64,000 nucleotides of DNA from Chryseobacterium herbae (GTDB lineage Bacteria > Bacteroidota > Bacteroidia > Flavobacteriales > Weeksellaceae). The stretch's first letter is position 1. Each line of letters begins with the position of its first letter. The notes beneath the pieces were generated by a model that saw only the letters and a list, made by a program, of their open reading frames with translations, searched no databases and was not told the origin of the DNA. Below, piece after piece: positions 16,261-25,182 of this stretch. The position numbers were made by a program, and so were the translations under genes. The DNA is taken from contig NZ_JAOAMU010000008.1 in assembly GCF_025154075.1 (NCBI RefSeq), forward strand, positions 204,964 through 268,963, read 5' to 3'.

Positions 16261-17993
16261 TACAGCAGTCCTTTAATATGTTTGTAATTGGTTTTCACCG
16301 TATCCAGAACTTCTTCCATTTTGCCACCCAACATGAGCTGAGCCATAGATTTTGTCATCCCCAATACCTGATCGAAATCTATTTTTGGAGGAAGAGCCAG
16401 TGCATTCGGATTCGTAAAGATGTTGAGAAGGTAAGGTCCGTTATAGGCCAGACATTCTTTTATAGCATCTTCCACTTCTTCAGGCTTGTGAACGTTTTTC
16501 CCGGGATAGCCCATTGCCTGTGCTACCATGGCAAAATCCGGATTGATCATATCGGTTTCATTATCCGGCATTCCGCCTACTTCCATTTCCAGTTTTACCA
16601 TTCCAAGGGTTCGGTTATTGAAAACAATTAATTTGACCGGAAGTTTATACTGAAATATCGTTGCCATATCTCCGAGAAGCATCGACAATCCGCCATCTCC
16701 ACACATAGCAATCACTTCTCTGCCCGGATGAGCCAAAGAAGCCCCTATAGCCATCGGCATGGCATTGGCCATTGATCCGTGATTGAAAGATCCCAGCATT
16801 TTCCTTTCGCCGGTTCCGGTAATAAATCTGGCTCCCCATACACAGCACATTCCTGTATCTACTGTAAAAATAGCGTCTTTCTTCGCCAGCTGATCTAAAG
16901 TATGCGCTACATATTCAGGCTGAATAGCATCTTCTTTTCCGGAATCTTTCACATAGGTAAGCTGATTCTCTTTTACTTTTTCATAAAATGCCAGCTGCTC
17001 ATTCAGGAAGTGGATATCTGTTTTTTCTTCAAGTAACGGAAGCAAAGCTTTAATGGTTTCTTTGACATCTCCTGCCAGTCCCAGCTCCAGTTTTGCTCTT
17101 CTTCCCAATCTTTCAGGACTTTCGTCGATCTGGACAATTTTATTTTTTACCGGCATGAACTTTTGATAGGGGAAATCGGTTCCCAACATGATCAGAAGGT
17201 CAGCCTCGTGCATTGCATGATATGCGGATGGAAATCCAAGAAGACCCGTAAGTCCAACTTCATTAGGATTATTAGGCTGAATGGCCATTTTTCCACGGAA
17301 AGAATACCCTACCGGAGCTTTTAAAAACTTTGAAAGTTCTACTACCTCAGCATTGGCTTCTCCTGCCCCAATTCCGCAATAAAGCGTTACTTTTTTGCTT
17401 TCGTTAATCAACGTTGCCAGACGTTTCAATTCGTCGTCTGAAGGTCTGATTATGGGATTGGTTTTAAATATCTGGGTAGAAGTGGATCCTTCTTCGGCAT
17501 CAAGTTCTGATACATCGCCCGGAAGTCCGATCACCGCTACTCCTTTTTTTGAAATAGCATGCTGAATCGCGGTCTGTAATGTTCTCTGTACCTGTTCAGG
17601 CCTTGTGATCATCTGATTGTAATGGCTGCAGTCATCAAACAACTTTATGGTATTGGTTTCCTGGAAATAATCCATTCCCATTTCGTCGCTCGGAATAGTG
17701 GATGCGATGACAAGCATCGGAACGTGAGATTTGTGTGCCTCATAGACTCCATTGATCAAATGCACGTGTCCAGGGCCACAACTTCCCGCACACACCGCAA
17801 AACCATCGAGCTCAGCCTCGGCGGCGGCGGCATAGGCACCTACTTCTTCATGTCTAACATGGATCCATTCGATGCTGCTTTTTTTAACGGCAATATTAAG
17901 GTGATTAAGACTGTCGCCGGTTACTGCATAAATTCTTTTCACATTGGCATTTTCGAGCATTTCAACAATCTGCTCTGCTATGTTTTTAGCCAT
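16260..17993 (-). CDS. poxB: Pyruvate dehydrogenase (quinone) / pyruvate oxidase, ThDP enzyme
   Basis: Probably decarboxylates pyruvate to acetate and passes electrons to quinone at the membrane. The 577 residues show the three-domain ThDP fold: the PYR domain with the activating Glu (VRHEEVGAYAAAAEAELDG), AVCAGSCGPGHVHLINGVYE, the central FAD domain (about 190-330), and the PP domain with the ThDP motif MCGDGGLSML ending at FNN. Length and motif order match E. coli PoxB (572) rather than acetolactate synthase. There are no IlvN-type neighbours; instead an MFS transporter overlaps by one base. Confidence 0.87.
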   Translation of the reverse strand: MAKNIAEQIVEMLENANVKRIYAVTGDSLNHLNIAVKKSSIEWIHVRHEEVGAYAAAAEAELDGFAVCAGSCGPGHVHLINGVYEAHKSHVPMLVIASTIPSDEMGMDYFQETNTIKLFDDCSHYNQMITRPEQVQRTLQTAIQHAISKKGVAVIGLPGDVSELDAEEGSTSTQIFKTNPIIRPSDDELKRLATLINESKKVTLYCGIGAGEANAEVVELSKFLKAPVGYSFRGKMAIQPNNPNEVGLTGLLGFPSAYHAMHEADLLIMLGTDFPYQKFMPVKNKIVQIDESPERLGRRAKLELGLAGDVKETIKALLPLLEEKTDIHFLNEQLAFYEKVKENQLTYVKDSGKEDAIQPEYVAHTLDQLAKKDAIFTVDTGMCCVWGARFITGTGERKMLGSFNHGSMANAMPMAIGASLAHPGREVIAMCGDGGLSMLLGDMATIFQYKLPVKLIVFNNRTLGMVKLEMEVGGMPDNETDMINPDFAMVAQAMGYPGKNVHKPEEVEDAIKECLAYNGPYLLNIFTNPNALALPPKIDFDQVLGMTKSMAQLMLGGKMEEVLDTVKTNYKHIKGLL

Positions 17994-18331
17994 AATTGGT
18001 ATTTTTTGGTGTTTATTTTAGTTATAGAATACTGAAGAAAATATAGATGGGCAGGCATTTGTTAATCATGAAAAAATCCTTCCCTCTCTCAAATTTAGCT
18101 AATAAATTATAATTCCTATGCCTATAAACTATTAAAATTTCAACATATTGGAATAGGTATAACCTGAATTCGGGTTAAGAAAATTAAAATCGGAGGGTGA
18201 AAGTTACGAGGTGCGGGGTTGAACGTTTCGGGATAGAGGTGAATCCGTTACTGGTTGCTAGTTAATCGCAATTAAGTACAAATTATACCACTAAATTCTA
18301 ATTTCTAGCTTCTAATTTCTAATAAAAAAAA
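17994..18331. other. Non-coding region between poxB and the lysA terminator
   Basis: No gene is supported. It holds an imperfect palindrome around an EcoRI-like centre (AACCTGAATTCGGGTT, 18161-18176) and a direct repeat of about 14 nt (TTCTAATTTCTAGC then TTCTAATTTCTAAT, ending near 18322). The poxB promoter should lie at its left end, but no TAnnTTTG match is convincing. Confidence 0.4.
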
Positions 18332-18352
18332 CTCCGCATTAATTTGCGGAGC
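18332..18352 (-). terminator. Rho-independent terminator of lysA
   Basis: Arms CTCCGCA and TGCGGAG around a short AT loop, followed on the minus strand by an uninterrupted T run. It sits 22 nt past the lysA stop. Confidence 0.8.
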
Positions 18353-18373
18353 CTTTATTATGTATAGTTGATA

Positions 18374-19573
18374 TTAAATTACTTCTATCTGATTTCTTAG
18401 CAGATCTTCAAACTCATCTCTCTTACGGATCAGGAGCGCTTTTCCATCTAAGAACAATACCTCAGCCGGCTTTAATCTTGAATTGAAATTTGAACTCATT
18501 TCAAAACCGTAAGCTCCTGCATTGTGGAAAGCCAGAATATCGCCTTCTCTTACCTCATTCAGCTTTCTGTCCCATGCAAAAGTATCAGTTTCACAGATGT
18601 TTCCTACAACCGTATAAATTCTTTCTGCTCCTTTTGGATTGGAAAGGTTTTCGATTTTATGATAAGAGTCATAGAACATCGGACGGATCAGGTGGTTAAA
18701 TCCTGAATTTACGCCTACAAATACAGTAGCTGTCGTTTGCTTAATGACATTAGCTTTTACTAAAAGATATCCGCTTTTTCCTACTAAGAATTTTCCTGGT
18801 TCAAACCAAAGTTCGAATTTTCTTCCTGTAGATTTTGTGAAATCGGATATTACTTTTTCCACTTTCTTACCCAATGTTCTCACGTCCGTTTCTTCTTCAC
18901 TGTCCTGATAAGGAATTTTGAAACCGCTTCCCATATCCAGATATTTAAGATTAGGGAAATGCTCGGAAAGCTCCAGCATGATATCCAGTGCCTGAAGGAA
19001 AACGTCCGGATCCTTGATCTCGCTTCCTGTGTGCATGTGAAGACCTTCCACATTAAGGTTGGTACTTTTCATCACTCTTTCGATATGACGAACCTGGTGG
19101 ATAGAAATACCGAATTTGCTGTCGATATGTCCCGTTGAAATTTTATAGTTTCCGCCTGCGAAAATATGCGGGTTGATTCTTACAAGAATGGGATAAGTAT
19201 TTCCATATTTATTCCCGAACTGCTCAAGAATAGAAATGTTATCTATGTTAATATGAACTCCGCAAGCCATTGCTTCTTCTATTTCAGCCAGGTCGACACA
19301 ATTGGGAGTAAATAATATTTTTTCTTTCGGAAATCCTACTTTTAGTCCAAGTCTGACTTCATTAATAGATACACAATCCAAAGAAGCACCCAAGTTCTTG
19401 ACGTACTTCAAAATGTTGATGTTTGTCAGCGCCTTTGCCGCATAGAAAAACTTGGTGTGTTTTAAAAAAGAAGATGTAAGTTTCTCGTATTGAACTTTGA
19501 TGGATTCAGCATCATAAACATACACCGGGGTGCCAAAATCATTGGCAATCTTTAATAACTCTTTTGAATTCAT
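18374..19573 (-). CDS. lysA: Diaminopimelate decarboxylase
   Basis: PLP enzyme of the last step of lysine synthesis: meso-diaminopimelate to L-lysine. The 399-residue protein has the alanine-racemase-like barrel with the PLP lysine in FFYAAKALTN (about residue 47), the conserved HIDSKFGI and GLHMHTGSEI stretches, and a C-terminal domain with VVGNICETDTFAWDR (the catalytic Cys) and HNAGAYGFEMSSNFN. Transcription must pass a strong terminator-like hairpin and a Lys-rich leader ORF just upstream (19591-19726), suggesting control by lysine supply. Its own terminator follows at 18332. Confidence 0.95.
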   Translation of the reverse strand: MNSKELLKIANDFGTPVYVYDAESIKVQYEKLTSSFLKHTKFFYAAKALTNINILKYVKNLGASLDCVSINEVRLGLKVGFPKEKILFTPNCVDLAEIEEAMACGVHINIDNISILEQFGNKYGNTYPILVRINPHIFAGGNYKISTGHIDSKFGISIHQVRHIERVMKSTNLNVEGLHMHTGSEIKDPDVFLQALDIMLELSEHFPNLKYLDMGSGFKIPYQDSEEETDVRTLGKKVEKVISDFTKSTGRKFELWFEPGKFLVGKSGYLLVKANVIKQTTATVFVGVNSGFNHLIRPMFYDSYHKIENLSNPKGAERIYTVVGNICETDTFAWDRKLNEVREGDILAFHNAGAYGFEMSSNFNSRLKPAEVLFLDGKALLIRKRDEFEDLLRNQIEVI

Positions 19574-19590
19574 AATTTCATTTTAACATA

Positions 19591-19623
19591 AAAAAAGGCA
19601 GATTCTTAGATAAAGAACCTGCC
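19591..19623 (-). promoter_or_regulatory. Terminator-type hairpin inside the lysA leader (putative attenuator)
   Basis: On the minus strand, GGCAGGTTCTT and AAGAATCTGCC form an 11-bp stem (one G-U pair) with a 5-nt loop and six T after it. The G-U pair works only in the minus-strand RNA. The T run ends 17 nt before the lysA ATG, leaving no room for a promoter after it, so lysA must be transcribed through it. An upstream GGGAACT at the middle of the leader ORF can pair with GGTTCTT of the stem as an alternative (antiterminator) fold. Confidence 0.6.
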
Positions 19624-19654
19624 ACATTGATTATTTTTATGCAAGACAAGTCTT

Positions 19655-19726
19655 TTAAATATTCCAAACCTTAGAGAACTTTACAGTTCCCTTCTTTCCA
19701 GTTTTAATTTGTTTAAAATGTTGCAT
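19655..19726 (-). CDS. Putative Lys-rich leader peptide of lysA
   Basis: An ATG-started frame of 23 codons ending TAA, beginning MQHFKQIK and ending SKVWNI. Six of 23 codons are Lys (positions 5, 8, 11, 12, 16, 19). It lies 82 nt upstream of lysA, before the attenuator-type hairpin, and 20 nt downstream of a TATTTTTG box. This order (promoter, short ORF rich in the end-product amino acid, terminator, biosynthetic gene) is classic for attenuation. Lys codons are common in AT-rich genomes, so chance enrichment is possible. No match to a known peptide is claimed. Confidence 0.45.
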   Translation of the reverse strand: MQHFKQIKTGKKGTVKFSKVWNI

Positions 19727-19745
19727 TGCTTCTATTTATTTTTTA

Positions 19746-19753
19746 CAAAAATA
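19746..19753 (-). promoter_or_regulatory. Possible -7 box for the lysA leader
   Basis: TATTTTTG on the minus strand fits TAnnTTTG and would start a leader of about 165 nt. No TTTG is visible at -33, so support is limited. Confidence 0.4.
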
Positions 19754-19809
19754 CTATTTATTTTTTATTTCAGGAAAATTGATTTGAAAGCGTCTTCTTT
19801 TGATAAAAA

Positions 19810-21033
19810 TTATTTCGGTAACGGTAATGTCTCAAAATCACCACGAAGCAGCGCCAATTGAAGATCATTATGGAGATCTACAGAAGGCAACGGAAGATCA
19901 ATTTTCAGTTTCGTGAGCTTGCTCATCGTTTGAATCTGTGTAAAAAGGTCATAAAAACCATAAGACATAACTTTTCCGTTTTCAATGATCAGGAACATTT
20001 TTTCTCCTAATTTTTTTCCCTGTCCCAGCCAAAGTTCATTTCTTTTTCTGAAATCAATCTTTTTCATGAAAACATCTACATCATTAAATTCTTCATGCAG
20101 ATTGATAAACTGAACAGCTTTTGTGCCCTGGGTAAATGATTTGAATTTAAGGATAGGCTTCTCCGCTTTGTTGAGCTTATTTTTCTCAACAATGTATTTA
20201 TTGTTCTTGAAATACAGTCCGAACTGAAACGCTTCTTTTTTCTTGATATTTTTGGAATTCAGGATCAGCTTGGCAATAATATCTGAACCCGTAAGCTCAT
20301 AATTGATCTGCTCAACCTCTCTCTGAATCTCTTCCCACCTCTTGGATTTGGAATTAAAGACTTTCTTTGAAAATTTATTGATATCCTGAACATAATCCGA
20401 TAAAATGATTTTCCCCGCTTCATTCTGGAAGTAGACAAAACCTTTTTCATTCGGAAGATCCTGGGTCAGGATTTTGATTTTATTAATATAGGTCTTCGCA
20501 TTGGTTTCGTCATGCTGCTTCTGGATGATCTCATTTTCTGTGTCTTTTGAGATCAGGAGTTTGAACAATTCCAGTGTAGCTCTTGCATCACCATCTGCTC
20601 TGTGATGATTCGTTAACGGAATTCCAAGCGATTTCACCAGTTTTCCCAATGAGTAACTTACCTCATCCGGGATCATTTTCTTCGCTAAAGGAATGGTATC
20701 TAAAGTACTGGTCTGAAAATCATAACCCAGCCTTTTGAAAGACTGACGCAGCATTCTGTAATCAAAATCAATATTATGCCCTACAAGAATCGTATTCTGA
20801 GTGATTTCAATAACTCTTTTGGCAATTTCATGAAATTTAGGAGCGGTTTTTACCATTTTAGGCGTAATACTTGTCAGTTTCTGCACAAAAGGGGTAATGT
20901 CGCTTTCAGGATTTACGAGAGATATAAACTGGTCAGTAATTTTCTGACCATCGTACCTGTAGATGGCTATATCTATAATGCATTCATTTCTATAACCTGC
21001 ACCATTACTTTCTATATCTATAATCGAATACAT
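19810..21033 (-). CDS. DEDDh 3'-5' exonuclease (DNA Pol III epsilon-like) with a GIY-YIG-like but apparently inactive region
   Basis: A 407-residue nuclease. Residues 1-165 form a complete DnaQ-type domain: DIESNG (Asp 6, Glu 8), GHNIDFDYRML, and HHRADGDARATLEL with the catalytic His and Asp. Residues about 195-270 align with the GIY-YIG module usually found after this domain in Bacteroidota (LPNEKGFVYFQNEAGKIIL, then INYELTGSDIIAKLILNS), yet the second catalytic block (normally Y-I/V-G-K-S-x-N-I-x-x-R) has become LSDYVQDINKFSKK. Only the exonuclease is therefore expected to work. It lies upstream of lysA on the same strand. Confidence 0.83.
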   Translation of the reverse strand: MYSIIDIESNGAGYRNECIIDIAIYRYDGQKITDQFISLVNPESDITPFVQKLTSITPKMVKTAPKFHEIAKRVIEITQNTILVGHNIDFDYRMLRQSFKRLGYDFQTSTLDTIPLAKKMIPDEVSYSLGKLVKSLGIPLTNHHRADGDARATLELFKLLISKDTENEIIQKQHDETNAKTYINKIKILTQDLPNEKGFVYFQNEAGKIILSDYVQDINKFSKKVFNSKSKRWEEIQREVEQINYELTGSDIIAKLILNSKNIKKKEAFQFGLYFKNNKYIVEKNKLNKAEKPILKFKSFTQGTKAVQFINLHEEFNDVDVFMKKIDFRKRNELWLGQGKKLGEKMFLIIENGKVMSYGFYDLFTQIQTMSKLTKLKIDLPLPSVDLHNDLQLALLRGDFETLPLPK

Positions 21034-21202
21034 TGAATTGTAGTTATACTGCTATTTTTATGATTAATATTAATAATTTCCGTTATCATCAGCCCGGAGC
21101 ATAAACTTATGAGCCTTAATACATAACCCATGCCATATGTCCACTCCGACGGCAATTGTATCTGTTGCCATTCTTTGATATTCAATAATAATACCCTAGA
21201 AA

Positions 21203-21340
21203 TTACATACAGATGATCCCTGAAATTATTCTTCCAAATAGCTGATACAGCCATTTTTTATCCACCGGCAAAGGCAGTCCTGCTAAAATAACAAAAAATA
21301 TGTCAAAAAAAGTAAAATGGCCACTGATCCACTTCATCAT
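21203..21340 (-). pseudogene. Possible small membrane-protein remnant
   Basis: A 45-codon minus-strand frame starting MMKWISGHFTFFDIFFVI and containing a hydrophobic segment (FFDIFFVILAGLPLPVD). It ends in TAA, after which a second overlapping frame (to about 21018) continues with another hydrophobic stretch (YGMGYVLRLISLCSGLMI). This could be one small two-helix gene broken by a frameshift, or chance. The rest of the 394-nt gap (21034-21427) shows nothing else. Confidence 0.25.
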
Positions 21341-21427
21341 CAGATTTAAAACAATCAGTACGATCCATTAAAAAGCTGATACTCTTTTCTTAGCAGAATT
21401 ATTTTTTATAGAATTAATTTTAAAATT

Positions 21428-22954
21428 CTATCTTTTTCTTCCCCCTAATCCGAACATTCCCAGGATGGCTTTTGCTCCTTCACGCATTAAGGTGCTGGTA
21501 AAAGTTCTTCCGGCCTTACTTTGAAGAACCTGCTCAAACATTCCCGGCTCTTCTTTCACTGGCCTGGATTTTTGGGTTGATTCAGGATTCTGAGCGGCCT
21601 GCTCCATTCTGTTCGTTAATATTTCGTAAGCTGATTCTTTATCAACAGGTACTTCATATTTCGCAACCAAAGCTGAATTCCCAGTTAATTCCGAAATTTC
21701 TGCATCACTTAGAACGTCCATTCTGGATTCCGGAGAGATCAGATACGTATGAACAAGCGGTGTAGGAATTCCTTTTTCATCCAAAGCGGTCACAAATGCT
21801 TCCCCGATTCCCAGATTCTGGATCAGGCTTGATGCATTATAAAATTCCGTTGTCGGATAGTTTTCAACAGCTTTCGTGATTTCTTTTTTATCTTTTGCTG
21901 TAAATCCTCTCAAAGCGTGCTGGATCTTCAGTCCCAACTGTGACAAAACATTTTCAGGAACGTCACCCGGAATCTGAGTGATAAAGTAAATCCCCACTCC
22001 TTTGGAACGGATCAGCTTGACCATCGTTTCAATCTGTGAAAGCAATGCTTTTGAAGCTTCATCAAAAATAAGGTGGGCTTCGTCTATGAAAAGGACCAAT
22101 TTAGGTTTTCCGCTGTCTCCTTCTTCAGGAAAAGTCATATAAATTTCAGCAAAAAGTGACAACATAAATGTAGAGAACAACTGTGGTTTACTCTGAATCT
22201 CGGCCACTCTTAAAATGTTTACCACTCCTTTCCCATCTCTGGTTTCCAGAAGATCATGAACATCAAAGCTTAATTCACCAAAGAAATCAGAGGCTCCCTG
22301 TTGCTCAAGGGCAACGATAGACCTTAGAATTGTCCCCAAAGAAGCCGAAGCGATAGATCCGTAGTTGGCCGCTAATTCAGCTTTTCCTTGTGCATTATCT
22401 GTTACGTATTGCAGAACTTTCTTTAAATCATTTAAATCAATTAATGGAAGACCTTTATCATCACAATATTTGAAAACGATAGACATAATACTTTGTTGAG
22501 TATCATTCAGTTCAAGAATTTTGCTTAATAAAACCGGCCCGAATTCTGTCACGGTCGCTCTCAGCTTCACTCCTTTTCCTCCGGAAATACTCATCAATTC
22601 TACCGGAAAGGCCTGTGGATTGTAAGGAAGCTGTGTTTTAGCATACCTTTCTTCAATGATGGGATTCATCTGCCCAGCTTCTGCAATTCCTGAAAAGTCT
22701 CCTTTAATATCTAAAACCAAAGATGGAACTCCCGCGTGAGAAAGCTGTTCTGCAAAAACCTGTAGCGTTTTCGTCTTACCTGTTCCTGTAGCTCCTGCAA
22801 TAAGCCCATGTCGGTTAATGGTTTTCAAAGGAATCGTTACGTTCACTTCCGGAACTACTTCCCCGTCCAGCATTCCTTTTCCCAATATAATGTGTTCTCC
22901 TTTCGGAGTATATCTTGCATTCAGTTCTTCAATAAATTGTGTTTTGTCTGCCAT
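21428..22954 (-). CDS. HerA-like ATPase, DUF853 family
   Basis: A 508-residue P-loop ATPase of the HerA/FtsK superfamily (DUF853; E. coli YjgR type). Walker A is GATGTGKTKT (about residue 45), Walker B LVLFIDEAHLIF (about 268), with SKGVGIYFITQIPGDVPENVL as the sensor and arginine region and FTAKDKKEI after it. The C-terminus is Gly/Lys-rich (GMFGLGGRKR). The biochemical role of this family is unresolved. I take MADKTQF (ATG 22954) as the start; the reading frame is open 23 codons further upstream, but that part is AT-rich and not conserved in style. Confidence 0.87.
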   Translation of the reverse strand: MADKTQFIEELNARYTPKGEHIILGKGMLDGEVVPEVNVTIPLKTINRHGLIAGATGTGKTKTLQVFAEQLSHAGVPSLVLDIKGDFSGIAEAGQMNPIIEERYAKTQLPYNPQAFPVELMSISGGKGVKLRATVTEFGPVLLSKILELNDTQQSIMSIVFKYCDDKGLPLIDLNDLKKVLQYVTDNAQGKAELAANYGSIASASLGTILRSIVALEQQGASDFFGELSFDVHDLLETRDGKGVVNILRVAEIQSKPQLFSTFMLSLFAEIYMTFPEEGDSGKPKLVLFIDEAHLIFDEASKALLSQIETMVKLIRSKGVGIYFITQIPGDVPENVLSQLGLKIQHALRGFTAKDKKEITKAVENYPTTEFYNASSLIQNLGIGEAFVTALDEKGIPTPLVHTYLISPESRMDVLSDAEISELTGNSALVAKYEVPVDKESAYEILTNRMEQAAQNPESTQKSRPVKEEPGMFEQVLQSKAGRTFTSTLMREGAKAILGMFGLGGRKR

Positions 22955-23333
22955 CTGATCTTTTTTTAACTTATAAATATAAAATTTTTTGTAAAATATT
23001 CGGGTATTAAAGTCATATTCCACAATAATCTTACTTAATACACCGGAAAAAACATTTCAGAACCATCCTCTGCAAATTTTAAACCATGAAGAAAAATATA
23101 CTTCACACAATGTCCTTTACCAAAGACCTACATAATTATTTTCACTTCCGGAGCATGATAAAAAACAGTCTGCAAAATTGAAGTTCTTTTCTTGATGTTT
23201 TTCGTTTGACAACACAGGACTTTAAGGCTTATAGACGCATAATATTGAAATAAACTATCGTCCGGATTTAACATTTCGTTTACAATTCATCTAATACTTT
23301 GTATCTTTATCTAAAATTTAAAAAAGACCCCCA
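22955..23333. other. Divergent intergenic region (HerA-like / persulfide dioxygenase)
   Basis: No gene seen. The right end (about 23280-23325) contains TACTTTGTATCTTTAT, probably the promoter of the persulfide dioxygenase gene, although a clean TAnnTTTG with a spaced TTTG is not present. The remainder is AT-rich without repeats. Confidence 0.4.
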
Positions 23334-24743
23334 ATGAAAATTGAACAAATATATACGGGCTGTCTGGCTCAGGGTGCCTATTATATTGTATCAGAAAATG
23401 AAGCTGTAATTATTGATCCGTTGAGAGAGGTTAAACCCTATCTGGATCGCCTTGACAAAGACAATGTAACTTTAAAATATATTTTTGAGACCCATTTCCA
23501 CGCTGATTTTGTTTCAGGACATTTGGATCTGAGTAAAAAGACAGGAGCTCCTATTGTTTACGGACCTACTGCTCAACCCGCATTTGAGGCTATCATCGCC
23601 GAAGATAACCAGATCTTTGAGATCGGAAACATAAAAATAAAAGTACTTCACACTCCCGGACATACGATGGAGAGTACTACTTATCTTTTAATCGACGAAA
23701 ACGGAACTGAAACCGCTATTTTTACCGGTGACACTCTGTTTTTAGGAGATGTTGGAAGACCAGATCTTGCGCAGAAAGCAACCAATCTTACTCAGGAAGA
23801 TCTTGCGGGAATTCTGTATGAAAGTCTTCATACCAAAATACTTCCACTTGATGATAGCATTACGGTATATCCTGCACACGGTGCCGGTTCAGCATGCGGA
23901 AAGAATATGCAGAAGGAAACGGTAGATATTCTGGGAAATCAGAAAAAAACCAATTATGCCCTCAACCAGCCGGACAAAGAATCATTTATCAGAGAAGTTC
24001 TTGACGGTCTTACCGCTCCACCGAAATATTTCGGAATGAATGTAGCGATGAACAAAGGCGGATACGAAAGCCTGGATGTGGTGATGAATAAAGGATTAAG
24101 TCCTGTTGCTGCAGAAGATTTCGAAGACTTTGCAGAAGAAACAGGTGCATTGATTTTAGATACAAGAAGCCCGGCAGAATTCCACAAAGGATTTATTCCT
24201 AATTCTGTAAACATAGGTTTGAAAGGAGATTTCGCGCCGTGGGTTGGAAATATGATCGTAGATGTGAAACACCCTATTCTACTTGTTGCTGATGAAGGAA
24301 CTGAAGAAGAAGTGATTACCCGATTAAGCAGAGTCGGATTCGACAATGTTGTAGGATATTTAGATGGAAGCTTTGCAGCATGGAAATCTTCAGGAAAAGA
24401 AATTGACGAAGTTAAAAGAATATCTCCTGCTGAATTCGCTGAACAGTTTACAGAAAACGCCAAAGTAATCGATGTAAGAAAACTGAGCGAATATTCTGCT
24501 GAACACGTTGACAATGCATTCAACAAACCTTTGGACACCATCAGCGACTGGGTAAAAACCATTGATGATTCTGAACATTTCTTCCTGCACTGTGCCGGAG
24601 GATACAGAAGTATGATCGCAGCAAGCATCCTTAACGCTCACGGAATCAGAAACTTTACAGAAATAGAAGGCGGTTTTAGCGGCATCAAAAAGACAGAAAA
24701 ATTACCGACTACAGATTTTGTTTGTCAGTCAAAAACATTATAG
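23334..24743 (+). CDS. Persulfide dioxygenase-sulfurtransferase (MBL fold plus two rhodanese domains), CstB/ETHE1-like
   Basis: Probably oxidises low-molecular-weight persulfides to sulfite or thiosulfate. Of 469 residues, about 1-240 form a metallo-beta-lactamase fold with the ETHE1-type iron site (THFHADFVSGH, LHTPGHTMES, FTGDTLFLGDVGRPDL, VYPAHGAGSACG). Residues about 260-355 are a rhodanese domain whose active-site Cys is replaced (LLVADEGTEEE), and about 360-455 a second one with an intact active Cys (FLHCAGGYRSM). This inactive-then-active order is that of CstB. A rhodanese lipoprotein and a thioredoxin follow directly, making a sulfide/persulfide operon. Confidence 0.87.
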   Translation: MKIEQIYTGCLAQGAYYIVSENEAVIIDPLREVKPYLDRLDKDNVTLKYIFETHFHADFVSGHLDLSKKTGAPIVYGPTAQPAFEAIIAEDNQIFEIGNIKIKVLHTPGHTMESTTYLLIDENGTETAIFTGDTLFLGDVGRPDLAQKATNLTQEDLAGILYESLHTKILPLDDSITVYPAHGAGSACGKNMQKETVDILGNQKKTNYALNQPDKESFIREVLDGLTAPPKYFGMNVAMNKGGYESLDVVMNKGLSPVAAEDFEDFAEETGALILDTRSPAEFHKGFIPNSVNIGLKGDFAPWVGNMIVDVKHPILLVADEGTEEEVITRLSRVGFDNVVGYLDGSFAAWKSSGKEIDEVKRISPAEFAEQFTENAKVIDVRKLSEYSAEHVDNAFNKPLDTISDWVKTIDDSEHFFLHCAGGYRSMIAASILNAHGIRNFTEIEGGFSGIKKTEKLPTTDFVCQSKTL

Positions 24744-24744
24744 C

Positions 24745-25122
24745 ATGCTGAAAGGAAAGATCTTCGGATATATTCTGATTTCTACTTTAGCGTTAACAGC
24801 CTGTAAAACAACAACTACAGCGGCCCATCCAAAAGCAGACATCAAACAAATAGTCAACAGTTCTGATGTCACGTTGGTAGATGTACGAATCCCGGAACAG
24901 TATGAAGCAGGAACCGCAAAAGGTGCTATCAACATTCCTTTAGCTGAAATACAGAACAATATCGGTTCGCTGAAGGGCAAAAAGGTGGTTGTTTTCTGCA
25001 ACAAGGGAATTCAGGCTGACCAGGCCATGGAAATCTTAACGAAAAACGGTGTGGAAGCTTACGACGGCACCAGCTGGAAAAATGTAAAAGCTATTCAGGA
25101 CGAGACCACTTCCGGAAAATAA
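24745..25122 (+). CDS. Rhodanese-domain lipoprotein
   Basis: A 125-residue single-domain sulfurtransferase anchored by lipid: the signal ends ISTLALTAC (lipobox LTAC). The rhodanese module starts VTLVDVRIPEQYEAGTAKGAINIPL and has the active-site Cys in VVFCNKGIQADQAMEIL. Its loop (C-N-K-G-I-Q) is 6 residues, typical of small sulfane-sulfur carriers. The ATG at 24745 is 1 nt after the upstream stop; an earlier frame opening inside the dioxygenase gene is not the start because it would precede the signal peptide. Likely periplasmic sulfur relay. Confidence 0.85.
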   Translation: MLKGKIFGYILISTLALTACKTTTTAAHPKADIKQIVNSSDVTLVDVRIPEQYEAGTAKGAINIPLAEIQNNIGSLKGKKVVVFCNKGIQADQAMEILTKNGVEAYDGTSWKNVKAIQDETTSGK

Positions 25123-25182
25123 ATATAATGAGCCATCAGGATTGATCTTATGAACCCTGATGGTTTACAAAAAACCATAACT

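Noticed and set aside
19591..19740. Lysine riboswitch before lysA
   Set aside because: The leader is only about 165 nt and I cannot recognise the L-box core; a short Lys-rich ORF with one terminator hairpin fits attenuation better.
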